From Bacteroidota bacterium (GTDB lineage: Bacteria > Bacteroidota > Bacteroidia > AKYH767-A > JABDAW01), in the NCBI GenBank assembly GCA_023251595.1, contig JAHEYM010000157.1:1-8365 (forward strand): 8,365 nucleotides of DNA, given 5' to 3'. The notes beneath the pieces are model-generated. The model saw only the letters and a program-made list of their open reading frames with translations, was not told where the DNA came from and made no database searches. The position numbers and the translations under genes are program-made. Positions 1-7,556 of the stretch are shown one piece after another. Within the stretch, counting starts at the first letter, position 1. Each line of letters starts with the position of its first letter.

Positions 1-20
1 CCCCCAAAAGTGGGGGAGGA
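1..20. repeat. G/C-rich palindromic repeat, partial at window edge
   Basis: A run of five C, a six-base loop (AAAAGT) and GGGGGAGGAG form one side and the centre of an inverted repeat whose left arm is cut by the window edge. The same arms (CCCCC and GGGGGAGG) around a shorter loop occur at 6967-6986, so I read the two as members of one dispersed repeat family. From memory, similar C5/G5 palindromes are common between genes in Bacteroidota genomes; that is recall, not a search. No T-run follows, so a terminator role is not supported. Confidence 0.55.
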
Positions 21-26
21 GAAAAC

Positions 27-90
27 CCTTCAACTTATCAACTCTTCAACTTATCAACCTTTCAACTCTTCAACCTTTCAACTCTTCAAC
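27..90 (+). repeat. Eight tandem 8-bp units ending at the start codon of gene A
   Basis: Eight consecutive octamers all end in TCAAC: CCTTCAAC once, TTATCAAC twice, TCTTCAAC three times and CTTTCAAC twice. The last four units form two exact 16-bp copies (59-74 and 75-90), and the final C is directly followed by the ATG at 91. The array therefore replaces the usual ribosome-binding region and would be the 5' leader of the gene A transcript. No Shine-Dalgarno is visible. Change in unit number would move the distance between an upstream promoter and the start codon in 8-bp steps, which could tune expression; this is inference. The promoter itself lies outside the window or was not recognised. 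Confidence 0.85.
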
Positions 91-3000
91 ATGAAAACCT
101 CAATAATTCTCTCTATATTTGTCTTCATGCTATTCTCCGCTGCAAGAGGACAACAAAACGACACACTGATTATTCAGGGTGTGAACTGGAATAATCATTC
201 TGAAACATTTCACTCTTCGGGAGATATAATTTCTCCCCAAGACACCTCGCAGGCGGTGATGATAGATGGGGTTTCGGATGTGCAGTTTTTGGCGAAACGG
301 TCGGTGACGTTGATGCCGGGGTTTACTGCGAAGGCGAGCACTTCGAGTTATATGTTTTTGGCGGGACTTAATCCGAATGATGGGAGCAGTTGTGAGTTCC
401 CTCTGTCATTATCAGTAAGTGCCAATTATACTACCAGCGATTTTGCAATTGCCGATTCGGTGCTTTGGTTAAGTTTTATTCCACAAACAACATCTGTTGT
501 TTATTATCTTGCAATGCCTGTCCTTCCCCTAGACATACCTGCTATTACTTACAATGAAATTGCCGAAATTAATATTTATACCGATGATTGTGCCAACCTC
601 AGTTTAGTCAGTCACCAGGTGAACACGAATGACGATGGAATTTTACCACCTCCACTAACCCTCACCGGACTCACTATCGGTCAGACTTATTACATGAAAC
701 TTAATCGATCTAATTACCTGAACTGCCCCACTTGCTTTAATCATGTCAGTTATCTCGGTATCGTATTGAATATAACAGGTGGTTGCGACCCGCCTGCATA
801 TATCTGCTTGACGACTTCTTCCCCGCCTGCTGGTGATTGCGGCTATCCTAATCCAAATCCACTTCATATCACATCATACTGTCAGGAGTCACGACAGGGT
901 GATGACGGCTGTATTCACAGTTGTATCGATTTTGACGCGGTATTTTGTCTTGAATCTGGCTTCTTAGCCACCTTGAGTTCCTGCCCCGGAGCTACAGTCG
1001 AATGGTTTGTGAACACCCAGCAAGGAACGACATACCCAATACCTAGTTCGGGAATTCTTCCGGCGAATAGTTGCCTCAATTTTTCTGCAACCGCGGCATG
1101 GATTATCGCACCAAATTATATAAATGTATATAATGTCGTTGCACGTGTTACAAATCCCTGTACCGGGCAGGTGTGTGATTCACCACCGTTCGTAATACAT
1201 ATATATTTGGGTACTCCTCCTATCAGCAGCCATTTATATATGTATACGATATCGCCTCAATTTCCTCAAACTGATTTCTGTGTCGGTGATGAAGTTTCAT
1301 TTTACGGAACGGATTTAAATGGAGTTTGGGGTGTTCAAGGTGTATATACACCACCTTCACCTAACGGATGGTATCAGGTAAATCCTGATATATCCGGAAA
1401 TTACACCGGTGGTACAATCGTTCTCTCCCCTTCAAGTTTCCCTGAAGGATACATATACCCGGCACCAGGTATCTATACTGCATCAATAAATGATTGGGGG
1501 CTTTGCAATCCTACCGCTCTAATTGATTATGTGTATCCTCATATATGGGGTCCACCGCAAGTGCCGTGGAAGACAGAACAGGCATGTGACGGACAGACAG
1601 TCACGATCGCGATCGATGAACAGAATATCATTAGTGGTTTAGGACCACAAATTCCGAACTGTCCAACCTGCCCGAATCCCATGGGTCCATTTTCATATTT
1701 ATGGAGTCCGGGCGGTGCAACAACATCCTCTATTCAGGTCGGTGCCGGTACATATACATGTACAGTTACAGATTTGAGTAATCCACTGCCGCAATGTGCC
1801 ACAACAATAATAGTTTGTACTCCAGTTATCGACCCGCCACTTTCATTCACGGCACAAGGATATTTCGACTGTTGGTCAGGGCTCCCAAATACAGGTTCGG
1901 CATATATTATTGAAGATCCAACCGCTAATAACGGTAATGGTCTCGGAGGTACAGGTGCATATACATATTCATGGAGTTCGAGCCCGGCTCAAAACACCAT
2001 CACAGCTATAAATTTACCCAGTAATGGAACGGGCATAACTTATACGGTAACGGTTGTCGACGCACTTGGCTGTACAGGAACTGCTACTGCGACCGTCACA
2101 CTTGCTGGAACCGCAGCAGTAACCGCCACCGCAACTCCAATCTGCTCAGGCGATCCCAATGCAACTTCTGTAATTACTGCTATTGCTTCCGGAACCGGAC
2201 CTTTCAATTATAGCTGGAGCCCGAGCTCCCCCCCATTGGGAACAAGCTCAAGCGTAACCGTGCCAGCCGGTACATATACAGTTACGGTTGATAACGGAGT
2301 TTGTCCGCCGGTGATTTTTCCGATATCGGTGCCGATATACCCTGCGCTTTCATTTACTGTAGACGCAGATCCTTACTGTCAATCAAATGGAACACTTGGG
2401 GAAGCCTATATCAATGAAGACCCAAATGCTTTATCTGGAAATGGTCTTGGAGGCTTTGGTGGTTATACATACTCTTGGAGCACTTCTCCAACACCCCAAA
2501 CTTCATTAACCGCGACGAGTCTTTCGAGTGGTACTTACACAGTTACGGTCACCGATGCAAATAATTGTACCGCTACTGGTTGGGCTCCGGTTTTAAGCGA
2601 TCCACCAATAATTGTTAATTTTACTATGCTTCCGGATTGTCAAAATTCAACCTGTAATCTTTCTGGTGGTAATGCAGTCGGGTTTGCCATTGCGAGTGGT
2701 GGGAGCGGGCCTATATTTACCTACGATTGGTCAACTTCACCGGCACAATCATATACGACCTCTGGTACATGCACAGCTACTGCATTGTCAGGTGGTTCAA
2801 CCTATACGGTGACCGTAACGGATGGGCTTGGTTGCAGCATCACATCTACTGCCACCATTTCGAGTACATCATGTTGTTGTCGCCCGCCCGGTCTCGCATG
2901 GTGGGCACTTCCTGATTTGACAAATCAAACGGCCACATGGTGGGCGACAAATCACGGCGGACAATTTTATATTGATGGAACAAATAATACAATAGGAGCA

Positions 3001-5373
3001 GTGATTATTAATTGTGTTTTTACAGTTGATGAAGATTTTATAATCGATAATCAACACGTACTTTTGGGAGCCGATGCAAAAATTATTATCAATGCAGGTA
3101 AGACGCTTACAATCACAAATGGATCGAGATTGAGTAACTGTTGCGATTATATGTGGGAATCTATAGAACTTTCTGCAATCAACAGCCACCTGATTATTAA
3201 CAGCGGAGCGTTAGGTGGTTGTATAATAGAGCACGCCAAATTTGCAATTTCTTCTCCAAACGGAGGTGATTTTCAAATCGATGATGCCGAATTCAAGGCG
3301 AATTATGTACATATATCTCTCGCAAATGCAACTCAAACTCCATTTCCGGGGTGGGTAAGAAACACACTTTTTCATTGTCCATATCCTTATTTAATAGCAC
3401 CTTATGCAGGGGCACTTACAGTTTGTGCAATCGCGATCGGAAACAGTTCAGAAGTTTTAATTGGTGACGACTCCTGGAGTGGTTATAGAAATACGATCAA
3501 AGAGTTTTCGGTTGAAGGAATTTTTGTGCGTAAATCGAATGTTTCAGTTGTAAATAATGATATCCAAAATTTGAAAAATGCAATTGGAATATATGATTAT
3601 GGTGATTATTCAGGTGCTTATCAACTATACGTGGGTTCAAATTTTGGAACTGTGAACCCAGACTCATGGAACGCATTTTTAGCTTTGAACGTCGGTATTT
3701 ACTCTCAACATGCTGCAAGTTCGTTCGATATCCAACAAAACACATTTGATGAAATGGTACTTGACGGCATTTTTCTCAGGGATGCACTAGATTATATAAA
3801 TATTTTCTTTAACGTTTTTACTTGCCCCGATATACAATATTTTGGAATAGCGACAATTCTTAATCACAGTACAACGAGTCTTAACATTGAACAAAATATC
3901 ATGACTTTGAGTCCTGTTTCAACAGGAATCTTTGACGGCGCCGGTCCGGTGAATCCCGGAGGTACTGCCATTCATAAAAATGAAATTTTTAATATGGATC
4001 AGGGTATAAGGGTCTCGAATGAAAATGCCCCATTTGTAAATGATAATCATATACATTTTGATGCAAGTGCTTCTCCTAATCATGTTCCCGCAATTCTGCC
4101 TGCGCACGGCATCTCAATAGAAAATTGTCAGTCACCGGATGTAACCTTTAATTCGGTTGATTGGAATGGAGCAAGTATTTTAGGACAGATGGAAGGTATT
4201 TCAGTCGAATTTGGAACTGCACCACATTTATGTTCAAACTATGTTTACAATCAAGATTGGGGAATCGTTTGTAACGAGGATCAACTCGGTGCTGTCATCA
4301 AAATGAATCAAATGTGGAATTCTAATTATGGTTTTCTGTTAGATAATGCCGGGCAAATTTATCAACAGGGAACACCCACTTATGTTTCGGATAATACTTG
4401 GCATAATAATTTAATGTCGGATTGCTTCTCACAAAACATTTCAAATCAACCTCCGGGCGTTTCAGAATTTATTACACGAAACCTGACACCATATACTTTC
4501 ACTTCAAACAACGATTTTTCAGGTGCCATTAATATTACTGATACTCCCATCCTCACTTACCTGCCCCCTGATTGTGCAAATCCGAGTGGTTGGCCAATCG
4601 CTCCACCATTCCACGGTGCCGTGATTGACACTTCCATAGTGAGTGACACGCTTATTTGGATAAGAAATTATGAACATTATCTACTTGCAAAATCAGACAC
4701 GTCAATCATAAATTCTTCTGATTCAATAATTATTGCATGGGTTGATAGCATGAGTGGATCGAAGATAGGAACAATCAGAAACATTTCAGTTGCCATCGAT
4801 AGTGCATTTATTCATAGTAATGGAAATGTTCCTAATGGAGAGTATATCGAGTCTGCGATAGAGATGAACGCATCTCTCGATCCGGCTAATTGGATCGAAG
4901 AGAATATCAAATCCATCAATTCGATATATCTGCATAATATTAATAAATTAGATAGTTTATCAAATTCTGATTATAATGAAGTTGCGTATATAGCATCAAA
5001 ATGTCCTCATTGGGATGGTCCTGCTGTTTATCTTGCAAGATTAATTATGCAATATAATGATAGTTCTTATATAGAATCACCTTGTTCCAATTCTAATAGG
5101 ATAGCTTCTAAAAAGCATTTTTATGATTGTAACTGCAAACTCATTCCTAATCCCGCCGGTTTGACCGTTCAGATTTCGTGCGACACACATCCGAATACAG
5201 AATTAATCCTCACGCTCACCGATCCACTTGGCAGGAATGTACTCTCTCAAAAAAATATATTTGAGACAACCATGATACCCCTAGATCATATTAATGCCGG
5301 TGTTTATTTTTACACAATTCATTCAGAAAATAACAGTATTATCAATTCGGGGAAGGTTGTAGTAATTAAATAA
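91..5373 (+). CDS. Gene A: large T9SS-exported mosaic surface protein (SprB-like repeats, beta-helix, sorting domain)
   Basis: Predicted secreted or cell-surface protein of 1760 residues; its exact function is unknown. The start is ATG 91 because a hydrophobic signal peptide follows at once (residues 1-20, cleavage before Gln21). An in-frame GTG at 10 would only add repeat-encoded low-complexity residues. Modules seen in order: 3-coathanger-like motif with LMPGF (about 50-92); a beta-sandwich resembling PPC domains (about 101-232); a Cys-rich region without a recognised fold (about 232-530); five SprB-like repeats with YxWS and YTVTV/YTCTV cores (about 534-927); a CCC run (928-930); a right-handed parallel beta-helix-like stretch with many short NxF/IxxN turns (about 977-1446); a helical segment (about 1518-1659) ending in CP-x4-GPAVYLAR (1638-1650); and a type A T9SS sorting domain from IPNPAG (about 1685-1760). 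SprB repeats are named for the gliding adhesin SprB, so adhesion is plausible, but this is not SprB itself. Gene B follows after 10 bp, suggesting co-transcription. Codon use shifts sharply at 247-396. Confidence 0.9.
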   Translation: MKTSIILSIFVFMLFSAARGQQNDTLIIQGVNWNNHSETFHSSGDIISPQDTSQAVMIDGVSDVQFLAKRSVTLMPGFTAKASTSSYMFLAGLNPNDGSSCEFPLSLSVSANYTTSDFAIADSVLWLSFIPQTTSVVYYLAMPVLPLDIPAITYNEIAEINIYTDDCANLSLVSHQVNTNDDGILPPPLTLTGLTIGQTYYMKLNRSNYLNCPTCFNHVSYLGIVLNITGGCDPPAYICLTTSSPPAGDCGYPNPNPLHITSYCQESRQGDDGCIHSCIDFDAVFCLESGFLATLSSCPGATVEWFVNTQQGTTYPIPSSGILPANSCLNFSATAAWIIAPNYINVYNVVARVTNPCTGQVCDSPPFVIHIYLGTPPISSHLYMYTISPQFPQTDFCVGDEVSFYGTDLNGVWGVQGVYTPPSPNGWYQVNPDISGNYTGGTIVLSPSSFPEGYIYPAPGIYTASINDWGLCNPTALIDYVYPHIWGPPQVPWKTEQACDGQTVTIAIDEQNIISGLGPQIPNCPTCPNPMGPFSYLWSPGGATTSSIQVGAGTYTCTVTDLSNPLPQCATTIIVCTPVIDPPLSFTAQGYFDCWSGLPNTGSAYIIEDPTANNGNGLGGTGAYTYSWSSSPAQNTITAINLPSNGTGITYTVTVVDALGCTGTATATVTLAGTAAVTATATPICSGDPNATSVITAIASGTGPFNYSWSPSSPPLGTSSSVTVPAGTYTVTVDNGVCPPVIFPISVPIYPALSFTVDADPYCQSNGTLGEAYINEDPNALSGNGLGGFGGYTYSWSTSPTPQTSLTATSLSSGTYTVTVTDANNCTATGWAPVLSDPPIIVNFTMLPDCQNSTCNLSGGNAVGFAIASGGSGPIFTYDWSTSPAQSYTTSGTCTATALSGGSTYTVTVTDGLGCSITSTATISSTSCCCRPPGLAWWALPDLTNQTATWWATNHGGQFYIDGTNNTIGAVIINCVFTVDEDFIIDNQHVLLGADAKIIINAGKTLTITNGSRLSNCCDYMWESIELSAINSHLIINSGALGGCIIEHAKFAISSPNGGDFQIDDAEFKANYVHISLANATQTPFPGWVRNTLFHCPYPYLIAPYAGALTVCAIAIGNSSEVLIGDDSWSGYRNTIKEFSVEGIFVRKSNVSVVNNDIQNLKNAIGIYDYGDYSGAYQLYVGSNFGTVNPDSWNAFLALNVGIYSQHAASSFDIQQNTFDEMVLDGIFLRDALDYINIFFNVFTCPDIQYFGIATILNHSTTSLNIEQNIMTLSPVSTGIFDGAGPVNPGGTAIHKNEIFNMDQGIRVSNENAPFVNDNHIHFDASASPNHVPAILPAHGISIENCQSPDVTFNSVDWNGASILGQMEGISVEFGTAPHLCSNYVYNQDWGIVCNEDQLGAVIKMNQMWNSNYGFLLDNAGQIYQQGTPTYVSDNTWHNNLMSDCFSQNISNQPPGVSEFITRNLTPYTFTSNNDFSGAINITDTPILTYLPPDCANPSGWPIAPPFHGAVIDTSIVSDTLIWIRNYEHYLLAKSDTSIINSSDSIIIAWVDSMSGSKIGTIRNISVAIDSAFIHSNGNVPNGEYIESAIEMNASLDPANWIEENIKSINSIYLHNINKLDSLSNSDYNEVAYIASKCPHWDGPAVYLARLIMQYNDSSYIESPCSNSNRIASKKHFYDCNCKLIPNPAGLTVQISCDTHPNTELILTLTDPLGRNVLSQKNIFETTMIPLDHINAGVYFYTIHSENNSIINSGKVVVIK
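1690..2871 (+). repeat. Five SprB-like beta-sandwich repeats inside gene A
   Basis: Five related modules lie at residues about 534-576, 622-670, 705-747, 791-835 and 876-927. Each has an aromatic-rich strand (YLWS, YSWS or YDWS) followed 20-35 residues later by YTCTV or YTVTV and usually a Cys near the end of the module. Modules 2 and 4 belong to a longer unit (residues 583-670 and 751-835) that also shares LSFT, AYI-x-EDP and GNGLGG before the YTYSWS strand. The DNA copies have diverged, so this is a protein-level repeat, not a recent DNA tandem duplication. Such repeats occur in gliding and adhesion proteins of Bacteroidota. Confidence 0.8.
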
Positions 5374-5383
5374 TAATATTACT

Positions 5384-6934
5384 ATGAATTTAAAATTAAT
5401 TACAGTTATCAATTGTATTATAGTTCTATACTCAATTCAAAATCCTGTCGCGGCTCAAAACCGTGACAGGATTTGGGTTTTTGGCGATTCAGTCGGAATA
5501 GATTTTAATAATATAAGTTCTCCTGTTTCATTTAATGTAAACTTTTTAAGCGGTCTTGACGAAAATTATGCATGCATATCCACGAATCAAGGTCAGTTGA
5601 AATTTTATATTGGGGCTGGCGGATTGGCTTCCACACAAACTTTTATCAATTATCACTCGGCAATTTATAATGTCAGTGGAAATATTATTCCAAATGGAGA
5701 TAGCATTTCAAGTGACCGGAGCCGAACTCAAGGAACTCTTTTCCTTCCCTTCCCAACAGATAGTCAGAAATACATCTTGTTGTATACAAGTTACAACGGG
5801 ACTAATTCATCAGAAATACCAGGTCTATATTCTGCAATAATACAAGATGATTCTACAGGTGGAAGATGTCTCTCAAAAGGGGATATTTTAATCATTGATT
5901 CTCTTACAGAGAAACTTTCCGCCGTTAGACATGCAAATGGAAGGGATTGGTGGATTTTAGCCCATAGGGCATCGTCACCATACTCGCATTCGAACACGAA
6001 CACTTTTGTCGAAATATTGCTAACTGATTCAGGTTTTTTGGGACCTTTCACCCAGGATATCGGGACCTTTTACCAATGGAATCCGGCTTCGGGTTACCAA
6101 GGTCAATTGATTTTCTCACCAACTGGCGACAAGTTAGGCGTTGTAGGAACTGGTTTATACCCGAATGGAATTTCAGACCTATTTGATTTTGATCGATGTT
6201 CAGGAATTATTAGCAATTGGGTGCAACTTTGTAATTGTACTTATAGTGAATATGGCTTTTATGGATGTTCATTCTCGCCAGATGGAACAAAATTTTACAC
6301 TTCCTATAGGGACAGCCTTTTCCAATTCGATTTATCCTCTGGCAATATTCCATCATCGAGAGTTATTGTTTGGAGCGATCAAAATGATTCTAGTAAAATT
6401 ATGGGACATATGCTTGGACCAGACGGTAAAATTTATATTGCAAGTGTTTACGGGAATTCGAACAGCACAACTTACAATAATTTTAATATGAATCTTTCAG
6501 TAATTAATACTCCTGACAGTCTTGGGCTTGCTTGTAACTTAATTCCTTACAGCTTTTATTTGGGAGGGAAAAGATGTTTTCTTGATCTCCCAAACATGCC
6601 AAACTACAACCTTGGTGCTTTGGAGGGCAGCCCCTGCGATACGCTTTCGGTTTCTTCGCGTGCGGGGTGGCCACCGAAACAGGAGATTGATGTTTTTCCA
6701 AACCCGAATAATGGGGAGTTTGCAATAAAAATAATAAACAACAGAGGAGAAAAATTATGTGTAAAAATATTTAATTTGTTGGGGCAGGAAGTGAATTATG
6801 AGAAAAAGAGTTTTTCGAATTCGGAAAATAAAATATTTATTAAAACGAATTTAAAACCCGGCATATATTATTTGCAAAGCATTAGCAAAGACGGTGTACA
6901 GAGCAATGCAAAATTTATTATCACAAAAGAATAA
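5384..6934 (+). CDS. Gene B: secreted beta-propeller-like protein with T9SS type A sorting domain
   Basis: Predicted exported protein of 516 residues, function unknown. ATG 5384 gives a signal peptide (residues 1-24, ending VAA) with Gln25 as the likely mature end. The body carries beta-propeller-type blade motifs: QGQLKFY, QGQLIFSPTGDKLGVVG (around nt 6100-6145), CSFSPDGTKFY (about residues 295-305) and GPDGKIYIAS (about 345-354). It then has YLGGKRC and a DLPN block near residue 400, an order I know from many Bacteroidota secreted propeller proteins. LFDFDRCSG is another typical block. The sorting domain starts at FPNPNNGEF (residue 438) and ends with YYLQ and a final ITKE. No catalytic residues are evident. 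The gene lies 10 bp after gene A with only an AT-rich spacer, so translation probably depends on the A transcript. A strong hairpin lies at codons 19-31. The paralogue B' starts at 7557. Confidence 0.9.
   Translation: MNLKLITVINCIIVLYSIQNPVAAQNRDRIWVFGDSVGIDFNNISSPVSFNVNFLSGLDENYACISTNQGQLKFYIGAGGLASTQTFINYHSAIYNVSGNIIPNGDSISSDRSRTQGTLFLPFPTDSQKYILLYTSYNGTNSSEIPGLYSAIIQDDSTGGRCLSKGDILIIDSLTEKLSAVRHANGRDWWILAHRASSPYSHSNTNTFVEILLTDSGFLGPFTQDIGTFYQWNPASGYQGQLIFSPTGDKLGVVGTGLYPNGISDLFDFDRCSGIISNWVQLCNCTYSEYGFYGCSFSPDGTKFYTSYRDSLFQFDLSSGNIPSSRVIVWSDQNDSSKIMGHMLGPDGKIYIASVYGNSNSTTYNNFNMNLSVINTPDSLGLACNLIPYSFYLGGKRCFLDLPNMPNYNLGALEGSPCDTLSVSSRAGWPPKQEIDVFPNPNNGEFAIKIINNRGEKLCVKIFNLLGQEVNYEKKSFSNSENKIFIKTNLKPGIYYLQSISKDGVQSNAKFIITKE
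5440..5474 (+). other. Strong intragenic hairpin at the signal-peptide junction of gene B
   Basis: The arms AAATCCTGTCGCGG (5440-5453) and CCGTGACAGGATTT (5461-5474) pair over 14 positions, with one G-U wobble in RNA, around a seven-base loop CTCAAAA. It begins 56 bases into the gene B coding sequence. No T-run follows, so it is not a normal intrinsic terminator. A shorter hairpin (GTCTC, six-base loop, GAGAC) lies at the matching codons of B' near 7623-7638. Regulatory meaning is unproven; it could slow ribosomes at the signal peptide or affect mRNA stability. Confidence 0.6.
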
Positions 6935-6965
6935 GATTGTGCAACATAAACTCCGTCCGGTTTTC

Positions 6966-6998
6966 ACCTCCCCCATTTGGGGGAGGCCGGGAGGGGGT
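6966..6998. repeat. G/C-rich palindromic repeat between gene B and the A' fragment
   Basis: CCTCCCCC (6967-6974) and GGGGGAGG (6979-6986) are perfect inverted arms around ATTT, followed by a second G-rich block, GGGAGGGGGT (6989-6998). The arms match the partial element at 1-20. The element is far more G/C-rich than its surroundings and lies about 30 bp after the stop of gene B. Homology of A' to gene A begins within about 20 bp after it. It lacks a following T-run on either strand, so I do not call it a terminator, though such a hairpin could protect the 3' end of the A-B mRNA. The stretch 6935-6965 before it shows nothing recognisable. Confidence 0.75.
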
Positions 6999-7001
6999 CA
7001 T

Positions 7002-7535
7002 GAAGACGAAGATTTTGAGTTAAATCCTCAAAACCAGATTGAACAGAATACCAAGGATATTAATAGAATATACCTAGTTAATATTAATCACTTGGATAGT
7101 TTATCATACTCAGATTCCTTGACTGTAATGACAATTGCGAACGAGTGTCCTTCAGAATTCGGCCCTGCGGTGTTTCAGGCGAGAATGATTTCAGTTCTGA
7201 TGGGCAATCAACTTATAATGACAGATGAATGTCCGGGAGGTGGAAACAGAAACTCAAAACCAAATGTGAAGTCACGTGTTAATTGTGATTGCCATCTCTC
7301 TCCAAATCCGGCGTCGGGAGGCGTTTTTCTTGAATGCAAGATGAACTGTGAAAATGAGATGACCATCAATTTGACCGATGCACTAGGACGATTAGTACTG
7401 ACAAGAAATTTGATTAAAAATGAAGGCGTAGTTCAAATCGATATTTCGTGGATTAGACCCGGTATTTATTTTTACACAATTTATTCTGCAAAATTAACTG
7501 ATGTAGTTTCAGGAAAATTAATTATTTCAAAGTAA
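7002..7535 (+). pseudogene. A': orphan C-terminal fragment of a gene A paralogue (helical segment plus T9SS domain)
   Basis: About 177 codons in one open frame match only the last quarter or less of gene A. Shared features are the helical segment (IEQN and INRIYLVNINHLDSLS against IEEN and INSIYLHNINKLDSLS), a CP-x4-GPAVFQAR motif, CDCHLSPNPA against CNCKLIPNPA, LTDALGR against LTDPLGR, and PGIYFYTI near the end. No start codon with a signal peptide exists. The frame stays open back to GTG 6894 and ATG 6906, but those lie inside gene B and would translate the palindromic repeat; the next in-frame ATG (7128) is inside the homologous part. Without a signal peptide a T9SS domain cannot be used, so I call a 5'-truncated remnant. 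A gene finder may report it as a CDS from 6894 or 6906. The frame has no internal stops, so loss of the 5' part may be recent, or the segment may still be exchanged with gene A. Confidence 0.8.
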
Positions 7536-7556
7536 TGATAAATATCTGTTCTTGAA

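Noticed and set aside
10..90. N-terminal extension of gene A from GTG 10
   Set aside because: It would translate the palindromic repeat and octamer array into low-complexity residues and bury the signal peptide, which starts naturally at ATG 91.
27..90. CRISPR-like repeat array
   Set aside because: The units are 8 bp with no spacers between them, so it is a simple tandem repeat.
1604..1615. Perfect 12-bp palindrome CGATCGCGATCG
   Set aside because: It lies inside coding sequence for ordinary residues with no repeat context; most likely chance.
2869..3189. Open frame of 106 codons on the minus strand, and other short frames opposite or inside genes A and B
   Set aside because: They overlap well-supported coding sequence and show no recognisable domain, signal peptide or leader; they are shadows.
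6967..6986. Intrinsic terminator after gene B
   Set aside because: The stem is strong but no T-run follows on either strand, and the same element occurs upstream of gene A.
6894..7001. Real N-terminus of A' overlapping the end of gene B, or a frameshift fusion of B with A'
   Set aside because: Gene B already has a complete sorting domain and stop. The overlap residues show no signal peptide or homology to gene A and include the palindromic repeat.
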